From positions 1,392,478-1,456,477 of the forward strand of contig NW_004457313.1 of NCBI RefSeq assembly GCF_000313135.1: a DNA stretch of 64,000 nt, in the 5' to 3' direction. The position numbers and the translations under genes are program-made. The notes under the pieces are model-generated. The model had not been told where the DNA came from. It saw nothing but the letters and a program-made list of their open reading frames with translations, and made no database searches. The first letter of the stretch is position 1. Every line of letters starts with the position of its first letter. Origin of the DNA: Acanthamoeba castellanii str. Neff. Its lineage: Eukaryota; Discosea; Longamoebia; Acanthamoebidae. This document shows positions 45,301 through 56,000 of this stretch, in pieces.

Positions 45301-48300
45301 TCTCTGCACAATCCCCCTCCGGGACCTCTAATGCTTGAAGCATGGTCTCATCGCCTGTGTACTGCGCAGAGGAAGTGGGATCATCGTCCAGCAGCGACTC
45401 GACGACGATCGCTCTGGCGGTGGGACTGGGCGTGGGGGTTCCGTTCTTCCTGATCGTGATGATCCTCGCCGCCGTGGGCATCATCATGGCGGTGATCGTC
45501 AAGAAGAGGCAGTGGGGCAACGACAACTGGGAGATCTCACCGAGCGAGCTCGAGATGGAGGACCACCTCGGCACTGGCGGGTACGCTCTGCTCTCTGCTC
45601 TCGCCTATGTCCGCGTCTGCCGACATGTTGGCCGTGGGAATGTTGTTGTGTGGGCAGGTACGGGAGTGTGTACAAGGCCAAGTGGCGCGGGACGGAGGTG
45701 GCGGTGAAAGTGATGTCGTCGGAGGTGGTGACCAAGGAGATGCAGCGCCAGTTCGCCGACGAGGTGCGTCCCCTTTTCCCCCACTTCTGCCACTCTTCCT
45801 TGTCGGCTGATCGGTGACCGATCAATTTGGGCTAATCGTGTTGATGCCTGCACCAGGTGCGCATGATGACGGCGTTGCGGCATCCGAACGTGGTGCTGTT
45901 CATGGCGGCGTGCACGAAGCCACCCAAGATGTGCATCGTCATGGAGCACATGTCTCTCGGCTCTCTCTACGAGGTACAATATATCATCATTATTATTCCG
46001 CAATTCACCACATCTATCTCACGTGTTGACCCGTGTGACCATGCCGTAGCTACAACCTCAAATTTATAATTCGTCCCTCCTGCTTGTTTAGTTGGCCTTG
46101 GTTTGTGACTGACGCCATTTGTGTCTCGTGCAGCTGTTGCACAACGAGCTCATTCCTGAGATTCCGCTGGAGCTCTCAGTGAAGATGGCGTACCAGGCGG
46201 CCAAGGGGATGCACTTCCTGCACTCGTCGGGCATCGTGCACCGCGACCTCAAGTCGCTCAACCTGCTGCTCGACGCCAAGTGGAACGTCAAGGTGAGCGA
46301 CTTTGGGCTGACCAAGTTCCGCGAGGAGGTGCAGAAGGCGACGGTGCACGAGGCCCAGGGGTCGATCCACTGGACGGCGCCCGAGGTGCTCAACGAGACC
46401 GCCGACCTGGATTACACGCTCGCCGACGTCTATAGCTTCGGTGCTTCCTTTCTTCATCAACTCAATGAGCTGTGCCACTCCTGCGATAGCACGAAACTCA
46501 CCATGGCATGGCATTGGGGGCGCTCACTGCATGCAGGTATCATCATGTGGGAGCTGATGACGCGCGAACAGCCCTACTCCGGCATGGGGTGCGTCGCCAT
46601 GACCACTACGCCTTGAAGTTGCTCCAGGAAGTCATTTTAGTTTTTAGTTCTCATCCTTCTTTGTTGGTACGCGTGTCTGCAGAACGGCGGCGGTGGCGGT
46701 GGCGGTGATCCGCGACAACCTGCGGCCGCGCATACCCGACGACCTTGAGGTGCCGCACGAGTACAGCGATCTCATGACCGGCTGCTGGCATTCGGACCCG
46801 GCCATCCGGCCCACGTTCCTCGAGGTCATGACGCGCCTGTCGGCCATCGCCGGTGACCACACGAGCATGGGCGGCACGTCGATGACCACCACGTCGTCGG
46901 GCATCTCCATGTCGGGCGGCTCGACATCCGCCGGCACCGGATCCTCGTCAAGCGCCTCCATCGTCGGCCCTGCCCAGGCCAACGGCAACGGCGGCAACGG
47001 CGGCGGCGGCAGCAGCGGGGTGGCCCCGCCAGAGGGCGAGATGGCGGTGGTGTTCACGGACATCACGCGCGCGGCCTCGCTCTGGGAGCACGACCCGGCG
47101 GCCATGCGCGACGCCACCATGCTCCACAACGACATCCTCCGCTCGCTCCTCAAGAAGCACCGCGGCTACGAGGCCCTCTTTGCCCGCGGCAGACACGTCA
47201 ACAGCGGCGAGGGGTCGTTCTGCATGGCCTTCCAGGAGGCGGGCAACGCGGTGGAGTGGTGCATGGAGGCGCAGCAGGCGCTGCTCAAGGCCGAGTGGCC
47301 GCGGCGGCTGCTCGAACACCCAGGCGCGGGCGAAGAATGGGGCGACACGGACGACCGGGTGCTGTTCCGCGGGCTGCGTGTGCGGATGGGCATCCACGTG
47401 GGCTCGCCCAGGAGCAAGCGCGATGCTGCGACGCGGCGCGTGGAGTACTCGGGCGCGGCAGTCGATGCTGCGGCGGGCATCACCGCTCTCGCCCACGGCG
47501 GCCAGATCCTGGTGTCGGGTCCGGCATTGACCAAGCTCAAGGCCGCCGCGAGCCCGGAAAAGCTTCGGTTCGCTCGCGTGGGTCGGTTCGACATCACCGG
47601 CTCTCCCTCCGGTACGTTGTCCCACCGCATAAGTAGAGCAATCGTAGTAGGTGTCACGGTACTTACCTCAAGTTGTCTATCGCAGGTGAGGAACTGCACG
47701 AGGTGAAGGCGCGGGGTCTTGAGGCCCGCTTCTTCGGCGGCGTCGCTGACGATCAACACGGCTCGTCGCGAACGATGTCGTCATCGTTCAATTCGAACGA
47801 CGATAGGTCGTCGCGCAAGTCGCTGGACGAGCTGCAGGCGCACGTGGGCGAGGGCATGGAGTTCAAGGAGGACACCTTCCTCACGTCGGCCAACATGGTG
47901 CGCTGGGTGGTGGACTTCAAGGAGATCGCGCTCGGGCGCCAGGTGGGCATGGGCTCCTACGGCGTGGTGCACCGCGGCCAGTGGAAGGGCGTCGAGGTGG
48001 CGGTCAAGCGGTTCATCAAGCAGAAGCTCGACGAGCGGCGCATGCTCGAGTTCCGCGCCGAGATCGCCTTCCTCTCGGAGCTGCACCACCCCAACGTGGT
48101 GCTCTTCATCGGCGCCTGCATCAAGTCGCCCAACCTGTGCATCGTGACTGAGTTCGTCAAGCAGGGCTCGCTCAAGGACATCCTCACCAATACGAGCATC
48201 AAGCTCCCGTGGACGCGCAGGCTCGAGCTGCTCCGCTCGGCTGCCCTCGGCATCAACTACCTCCACACGCTCGAGCCGATGATCGTGCATCGGGACCTGA

Positions 48301-48752
48301 AGCCGTCGAATCTGCTGGTGGACGAGAGCTGGAACGTGAAGGTGGCCGACTTTGGATTCGCGCGCATCAAGGAGGACAACGCCACCATGACCCGCTGCGG
48401 CACGCCCTGCTGGACGGCGCCAGAGGTGATCCGCGGGGAGAAGTACGGGGAGAAGGCCGACGTGTACAGCTTCGGCATCATCATGTGGGAGGTGCTCACG
48501 CGCAAGCAGCCCTTCGCCGGGCGCAACTTCATGGGCGTGTCGCTCGACGTGCTCGAGGGCAAGCGGCCGCAGGTGCCCGCCGACTGCGCGGCCGACTTCA
48601 AGAAGCTCATGAAGAAGTGCTGGCACGCCACGGCCAGCAAGCGGCCCGCCATGGAGGACGTGCTCTCGCGCCTCGACGACATCCTCCAGAACGCCCACGC
48701 CTCCGGCCCCACGCCTCGGCCGGTGACGTCCAACGACAACGAGATCGTGTAA
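42379..48752 (+). CDS. Receptor copy 2: PstS-like x2, EGF, TM, kinase, cyclase-like, kinase
   Basis: Sixteen exons (42379-42469, 42552-42838, 42962-43252, 43329-43485, 43607-44121, 44220-44384, 44471-44539, 44605-44878, 44950-45297, 45370-45580, 45658-45763, 45857-45973, 46134-46440, 46537-46588, 46683-47611, 47686-48752) form an intact frame of 1,661 residues. The signal peptide is CLYIAAVVIFFCGFSHP. The domain order is as in copy 1. Kinase 1 has VAVKVM, HRDLKSLN, DFGLTK and WTAPEVL; kinase 2 has VAVKRF, HRDLKPSN, DFGFAR and CWTAPEVI, so both look active. The cyclase-like domain keeps FTDI but reads GEGSFCMAF where class III cyclases have a metal-binding Asp, and AAGI where they have the transition-state Arg. 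It may therefore be a regulatory pseudo-cyclase. Two introns of copy 1 are absent here. Confidence 0.9.
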
Positions 48753-48895
48753 GCCAAGACGACCAGTCTGCGATCGTCGTTGCATTTATTCCAGCCTCTG
48801 CTGCTGGCCTGTACAGTCATAGCTTCAAATGCAGAGCACACGTAGAACTCATCAAAGCACGGGTGAGTACAGCTGGGGAGTGTTGCAGCTGTTTC

Positions 48896-51419
48896 TCACC
48901 CGCCAGGGAAAGAGAACCAATCCAGGGAAGGCAGGATGAGGGCGGGCAGGAACGTCCTGCCCACCGCGTCGCCGCGGGCCAGCTTCCAGTCGTCGCCAAA
49001 GGCAACTGCAGAGTCGTGAATGGTAAGGAAAAGAGCGCGCACAGTTCGACAAACGCGGAAGAGGCAGGTGGTCGCACCATTCTTAATGACGTGCTGAGTA
49101 AAGGGTCGTAGCTGTTGCAGCAGCTGACCCGAGCGCAGGTCCCAGATACGCAACAGCTTGTCCTGGCCTCCTGTGTGAAGAAGCAATGGTGATGAATAGT
49201 GTGACTTTTTCTCAAGACCGACCCCATGCATCCATCGTACCGGCGATCAGTAGCGAATAGTCCTGCGCCAGGGTGAAGGAAAGGTGCGTGTATTGGTTGA
49301 CGTGCTCTCCATAGGCGACCACCGGGCGAACCAACCGTCGGTCCCACCGTTGTATCTGCAATGGAGATGATCCACATGATGAATATTATTACTACTACTC
49401 TAATATCATGTACTAATGTCATTCTTGAGAGAGTTAGACCACTACGCGCGAGTGTCAGCTTTGCACCTTTCCGTTGAAGGAGCTCACGACAAGGTAATTG
49501 TCGTCGTGCAGGATCTTGACGCAGCACACGGGCGACTTTTGCATGATGATGGGGTGATGCGAGCCATCGCGGGCCTCGCGCGGGTTTGCTCGAAGGTCGA
49601 CGCCACGCACCATGCCGTCTCTAGAGCCGTTGAACAGAGTGTTGCCCTGTTGTGCGCCTCCGGTCAATCAAAGTGTACAGTGCTATGGGTTGCGTGACAA
49701 GAGCTCTCAGCAAAAGGAAGAGGCGGGAAGAGGATTGGCCAACCGTTGAGTCAAAGCCCTGTGCGAATACGTCGCTCTTTTTCGTCCACATCGTGGTCAC
49801 CTACAGGTGCACACCAAACAGAGGGTTAACAGTTAGGGCGTATAACGCAGCGTTGGGGTTGAAAGGGGAGCAAGTACTCGTGAAGTGGTGATGTCGAAAA
49901 GCATGGCTCCTTGCGTGACGCCAAGAGCGACATGGCTCGCCTGCGGCTTCCACTCAGCGCACCACAAACTGCGCCGATAGTGAACAGGGACCTTAGGAAC
50001 TAAGTGCATTCCGACTGCACGCATGTAAAGAGGGGAGGGAGAGAGGTAATGTCCTACGTACCTGCCTTTGTTCAGGTTGATTCCAGTCCGACTCTGAAAA
50101 TCAACGCCACGAATGTCCACCGACCCGGGTAGATTGTAGCCACCAAACAACCCCACCCTGTTCCAGGACGGGGGGATCAGCGCGAGAAAAATGGCTGACG
50201 TGGGTGCACCAAGGACGTGGTGGTCCGGGTGGGTGTACGCAAAGAGGGCGGATTGGCCTGCGGAGCCGGGAGCCCAACGGAGGGAACTGATGGGCGACGC
50301 ATAGACGTGTCGAAGGCGGGAGGAGTAGAACGCCATGCACAGATCTTCTTGGTCCCGCTTCATGCAACACGCATCCAGCCTGAGTGAAGCAAAGCAATCA
50401 CATCAGCGGAAGAGCGCCAAGCAAGGATGGCTCGCGCCGGCTTCGTGGGAGGGAGGGAGGGGGCATACGTGACAGCGCCACCCTTGTGGCCCATCAATAA
50501 GAGGCCGTCCTTGTGCAGGGCAATGTCGTCGACATCGGTTGGCACGAATGCGGGTCCCTCCCGCTCCGTCTCGCGCTCTCGCCAGCGCGAAGCCAGCGCT
50601 TGAGTCTCCCTCCTGTTTGTGGCCCCGCCAGTGCGGCCCGCTGTTAGGCCGGCAGCCGCAGTGAGGAAAGGGCGTGTGTGGTAAGCTGGGCACCTGCGAA
50701 ACTCGGACGAAGAGATTAGCCCGGATTGCTGGGCGTGCAAGAGCTTGCCCAGGGAGTAGCGTAGTGCTGGCTGCTGCGTTTTGGGCGCCGTGGCGGTGGA
50801 AGGCACGGCGGCTGCGGGGAGCGTGTGCGCGGGCTGGGGTCGGAATGGGTCCTTCTTGAAGTAGCGGTTCAGTCGAGGATCGTAGTAGTAACCTAAATTA
50901 GGGAGGGGAGAAGAAGAGCGGTGAACACGCCATGGCGAGCACACCTGACTTCTGCGCAGAAGGGCAAGGGCACAGACGGCTGATGTACCTGGTATTTCCT
51001 TTGGTGCGGTGGGAGCAGGTGTAGAGGCCGTCGAGGGTGGTGTGAAAGAAGAGGAGGAGGAGGAGGAGGTGCTGCTACCGCTGCCGCTGCTGCTGGAAGA
51101 AGTTGGGCAGGCCCTAGGTGTGCGAGGTGCAGCGGCCGGCGGTCGTTTGATTTTCCACTTCCTTCCTGCACCGTGTGCTGCTCTGGCGCGTTATCGAGAA
51201 GTCCGGCCGCCAGATGGGAAAGCTGCTGGCACGTCAACGGCAAGAGATTATGTGTGTCGTACCTGCGGTCCCGGAAGTCTTCTGCTTCGCGTCATGGTGC
51301 GTGTCCTCATCATCATCATCGTCAATCACCACAATCTCAGGATCGGGTGCGGAGGAACGGTGGTGCACGCGCCGCCTACGCTTCCTCGGACGACCACCTC
51401 TGCTGTGCGGTTCACTCAT
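48896..51419 (-). CDS. DCAF4: DCAF4-like WD40 protein
   Basis: Ten exons (complement 51419-51263, about 51180-50989, 50892-50694, 50612-50469, 50379-50062, 49968-49878, 49646-49467, 49355-49241, 49170-49078, 49005-48896) give about 532 residues. The N-terminal region is basic and Ser/Thr/Pro-rich, with a nuclear-type motif RPRKRRRRVHHR. The diagnostic DCAF4 motif EIPGYYYDPRLNRYFKKDP follows. WD repeats include SLWCAEWKPQASHVALGV, LFNGSRDGMVRGVDLR, VSSFNGKIQRWDRR and GQDKLLRIWDLRSGQLLQQL. DCAF4 is a substrate receptor for CUL4-DDB1 ubiquitin ligase; that function is inferred from homology. Exon 2 start could be three bases further in. Confidence 0.83.
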
Positions 51420-51543
51420 GAGATGCGGTGGCTAAAGAGATGGGGCCAGAAGATCTGTGGATATATAAGAAAAAGAGAGAGAAATGCGGGGAGAAATATT
51501 CACAGCCAGATCCAAGAAGCCCTGCTGCGACTCTGCCAACACC

Positions 51544-54500
51544 ATGAGGAGCGAGGTCTCGGCTCTCGTCTTTTGTTCGATAGCCCTAATAGCGGCCCCG
51601 TTTGGTACGCCTCGTCAGTTGCCAATGATGACTACATTTTTTTTTAATAATAACATTAATACTCTCCATGTAATTTCATTTATTTGAGATTAGTGTGGTG
51701 CAGCGACCTACCACCTGCAGGTGCTGCAGCAGGGAATGACACACTTTACTGGGGTACCCTCTCCTTTGTTGTGAATCAACGTCTTCCATTGATGATGAAG
51801 ATCTTCATCGTGCAGAGTGCAAGAAGCCTCACTCTCCTTTTCGCACGTGATTGCGCGTGCCATGCAGGAACGTATCGGTCGAACCTCTACTTTGGTGCAC
51901 GCACGCGTAGTCCTCAATCGCCCCTCGTCGGCCTCATGTGGTTCGGCGCACACAATCCACTCACCGTCGACCGTACGGTCACCCGCATGATCCCTCGCTC
52001 TAAGAGATGAGAGCCGCCTGTGTGGACACGAGAAAGCTCAGTTTTCGATCTATGGTTTTTGCGTGCGTGTCGGCCTGACAACCCAGAGCTGCGGCACAGC
52101 TGCGAAGAGGGTGACGGGTTGGACAGCTACGGGTGGACCCGGCACGACGGCACCAACTACGGCGAGCAGACACTGATCGACTCGAAGACTGACCTCAAGC
52201 TCACTACCACTTTCATCAAGCACCAGCGCGGTGCGAATGGTACGCGCTAGGATCATCGATGCATCGTTGTGCTCCCGTCACGGTCTCCGTCTCAAAGCAA
52301 ATCATATTATTTGTTCCGCGCACCATGATATAATGTTAGGAGGTGAGTGGGTGACCCGCCTGTCGGGCCAAAGCGCCAGCGGAGCAGCAGCAAGCGCGAA
52401 GGCAACTGAGTCTGCGACATCCCTGTTCTTGTACATCACCGTACCTGACACCTACACGCTCAACATTGCCGGACTCAGTGGCACGGCCAAAAAGAAGGTA
52501 CATATTCATGTCTTTGCCAAAGTGCGTCTCATTAATCGCGTTCTTGTATGACGCAGGGCTTGGCCGATGACGTCCAGGTGGAGGGCCAGACCGACGAGTT
52601 GGGCGCTTTCTCTTTCCTGATCCGGAATGGTATATCCGAATCTCTGGTGGCGATGACCTCAAGGTTACTAACCGAACGCGGTTGTTTTGTGTGTGTGTGT
52701 GTGTGTGTGTGGTGTGGGTGTGTGGGTGTGTGTTTGTGTGTCTCATGTGGCAGGCCAGGACAATAAGTCTCCGGCCTCCCACTCCCCGCCGGTGGGGATG
52801 AAGGAGGTGGCCGATCTTAAGAAGACACATTTCTATGGCTACCATGTAGCTACCGAGGATGTGTGGGATGTCAAACAGGCCGTACATCCAATCTTGCTTC
52901 AAGGTAATAACAACCGCTCTTGACCTGTTCGTTAAAGATCACAAAACCTTAGTGTTGTAACACGCGTGCGGGTTTGAAGGTCGCCAGAACCTCTTCTCGC
53001 AGTATCGACGACTTCAAGAAAAAGACGGGCTGCAGGAGAGGCCCTCTCCTTTTCTCTTCGTGCCCACTCTCCCAAACACAGTGAGCAAGAATTCCAACGT
53101 CATCGTCATTCAGCGAGTGCTGACTCTGCCCTTTGAGGTAATACTACTTTCAAGTCCCTCCGCGCTCTGCTTCGTTTCTCTCCTCCAGAACTGATTCTAA
53201 CAATGTGACAATTTGTAGATAGATCTGGTGTTTGTGTCCCATTCGGCCCACCCGCAGGCGGCGATCAAGTCGAAGAGCAAGAAGGGCGCCGCGGCTGCTG
53301 CGCACCGCACATTCACCGAAACGCAGCTGAGCTCATGGGCTCTGGGCGGCAGTGAGGTGAATACGGCCGTAGCGCACCGAAGGCGAGAATTCGAGAGCCA
53401 ATTTGAGGAGGCTTTTGGTCTAGCAGCCAAAGGGTTCACCGCTCAACAGCGCCACTTCGCCATGTCCACCATGAGCAACCTGATTGGAGGTAAGCCCCAT
53501 AACACTTCGGTACTTAGGCACGCCATGGATTGTGACATTCACACCACCACCACTGTCGCTTCTTTTTGTCCAGGCATCTCCTATTTTTACGGTTCGTCTA
53601 TTGTCGAAGATCGAGACTCCAATCCCGCACAGCCGAGAAAGTATTATTCTCCGCCCAAGGTACCTAGTGTTCATGCTCTTAGCGACATATGGGTATGACG
53701 GCAGGCTGATATTCTCTCTCTCTCTCTCCATTCTCGAGCAGAGCCTCTACACAGCCGTGCCCTCGCGACCTTTCTTTCCTCGAGGTTTCCTGTGGGACGA
53801 AGGCTTTCACCAGCTTCTCGTGCGCCAGTGGAGTCCACTCATCACGTTCGTTCGCCCGTGTCCTCTTTCTTTATTGAGACAGTTTTCTAGGTAACATGTG
53901 AATCATAATTACGATATGCGTGATAGGCGGGACGTGTTGCGGCATTGGTTTGCCCTGCAGGACCCCAACACCGGTTGGATTGCTCGGGAGCAGATTCTTG
54001 GCAAGGAAGCGCGCTCCAAGGTGCCACCAGAGTTTCAAGCACAGAATCCTTCCTACGCCAACCCGCCTACACTGCTCTTCCCACTCTCGGCCTCCATTCA
54101 GGCCATCAAAAAGGCTCAAGGTGCGCTCTCAGCTCTCTCTCTCTCATTCTACTCTCCGCACCACCCAATTGGACAGCGAATAGGAGCAACCATGGCCTAA
54201 CGTCATGACGAACCAATGCAGCGAGTGATAGCGTGGCTGGCGTAGTAGTGAACCAAGATGTCAATTCCCTTTCTTCCTTTGGCACGGCAGAACAGACCAC
54301 AGGTAGATATATCTCCTCTCTGCCTGGCCTCTGGCTTTTGCTGCAGGATTTTTTGTCGTTTTTAGCCACTGAACCATTTTATGTGTTCTTCGTCTTCTCT
54401 CTCCCCCCTCCGTGGGGTATGGTGTGCATATCAATCGTATCCAGACGTCTCAGCAGAGTTTGCATTCTTGCGCGAGTCGTATCCCCAACTGGCCAAATGG

Positions 54501-55895
54501 TATAACTGGTTCATGTCCACACAGCGATCAAGCGGCAATGGCGACGCCTTTTTGTGGGTTGGCAGAAGTGTCAACCACACTTTCACTTCTGGTACGCGCC
54601 TCTCCCTACATCAGTAGGGTTAGCACGCCATCCTCGGAAGGACTTTTATCCTGATCTCTGCGGGCCATTACATTAGGCCTTGACGATTATCCACGCGCGC
54701 CAGCGGTTTCCGCCCACGAGCAACACGTCGACTTGCTCTCGTGGATGATGTTCTACTCCCGCACGATGGTCGATATTTCGCTTCTTCTCGGCCAGGACCC
54801 CTCGCCCTACTCAGAGGCCTACGAGCGCTTCCAGGCGCAACTACAAAGTACTACCCCCACTACTTTTAAGTCACCAGCGCTAACCCGCCGCCTTTCGGGG
54901 CACCGCTGACCTCGCGCTTGTTGTTGTTGTTGTTGTTGTTGTTCCTGTCCTGTTTCTCTTATTCGGCCTCACTACTAGACTACTGGAGCGAGGAGCACCA
55001 GTGTTACTGTGATATTGACGGTCGCAATCCAGCCACTGGCCTCTTCAATCTTGTGTGCCACAAGGGCTATGTCAGGTACCGCTGTCGTCGCTGTTGGATT
55101 TTAGTAATGACTTTGAATGTTGTGAATGTTAATGTCGTCGTTGTTTTCTGTCGCCAGCTTGTTCCCGCTGTTCCTTGGGTTGGTGCCCACCGACTCGCCC
55201 AATCTCGGCGCATTGCTCGACCTCATGCGAGACGAAAACCACCTCTGTACGTACAATTTCAAACGCGTGTTTGAACACGTAATCCTTACCCCCAAATGGT
55301 ACTTTGTGATGTACGTAGGGTCGGGGTATGGCCTTCGTTCTTTGTCCAAGGCAGACCGATACTTCGGCCAGGGCGAGAATTACTGGAAAGGTACCAGTAG
55401 ACAAGGTTAGCAGCGCAGCCAGTATGCACACGTGCTGATTGTGTTTCTGCACCCGGAACAGGTCCTATTTGGATCAACATGAACTACCTCGCCCTGTCGG
55501 CGCTCAAAAACTACTATGCTTCGCGCCCAGGGCCACACCAAGCAAGAGCACAGACCATCTACCAAGAACTACGTAGCCAGCTTGTCGCCAATATGTATAA
55601 CGTATGGCCCTTTCTTGCTCGGCTACTGCTTGCTTGAATGCCTCTAATATCTTCCTCTCTCCCTCTTACATACGGCGCAACACGCGACACGCACACGACA
55701 CCGCATGCACGCGACACACAGGAGTACATGCGGACAGGTTACGTGTGGGAACAGTACAATCCAATCACAGGCAAGGGTCAGCGCTCGCATCCGTTCACGG
55801 GTTGGTCTGCTTTGGTGGTCCTCATCATGGCTGAGCACTATCCCGAGAAGTACCCTCTCCTTTCTTCTTCTGCTCCCTTCGCGACTAATTCGTAG
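51544..55895 (+). CDS. MOGS: Mannosyl-oligosaccharide glucosidase (ER glucosidase I, GH63)
   Basis: Twenty exons join in frame to about 838 residues, the usual size: 51544-51604, 51721-51753, 51868-51972, 52087-52239, 52341-52498, 52557-52629, 52754-52903, 52980-53137, 53219-53489, 53574-53659, 53742-53845, 53927-54120, 54222-54302, 54445-54591, 54677-54847, 54979-55075, 55158-55246, 55319-55390, 55462-55601, 55722-55895. An N-terminal hydrophobic segment ([17 protein letters not shown]) serves as signal or anchor. GH63 landmarks are [65 protein letters not shown] and [18 protein letters not shown]. The enzyme removes the terminal glucose from Glc3Man9GlcNAc2 on nascent glycoproteins. An in-frame upstream Met at 51484 is possible. 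Confidence 0.95.
52686..52742 (+). repeat. GT microsatellite in an intron
   Basis: A run of GTGTGTGT with GGGTGTGTGGG interruptions lies in intron 6 of the glucosidase I gene. Confidence 0.85.
54918..54941 (+). repeat. TTG trinucleotide run in an intron
   Basis: About eight TTG units within intron 15 of the glucosidase I gene. Confidence 0.85.
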
Positions 55896-56000
55896 GAGGG
55901 CCCTCAAAAGGAGACGTGCCCATATAAAAATACTCCGACATCCCTTAATTCGGACTACGAGAAAAAAGGACTGCGCCTCCACTACCAGTGTCGCTCCAAG

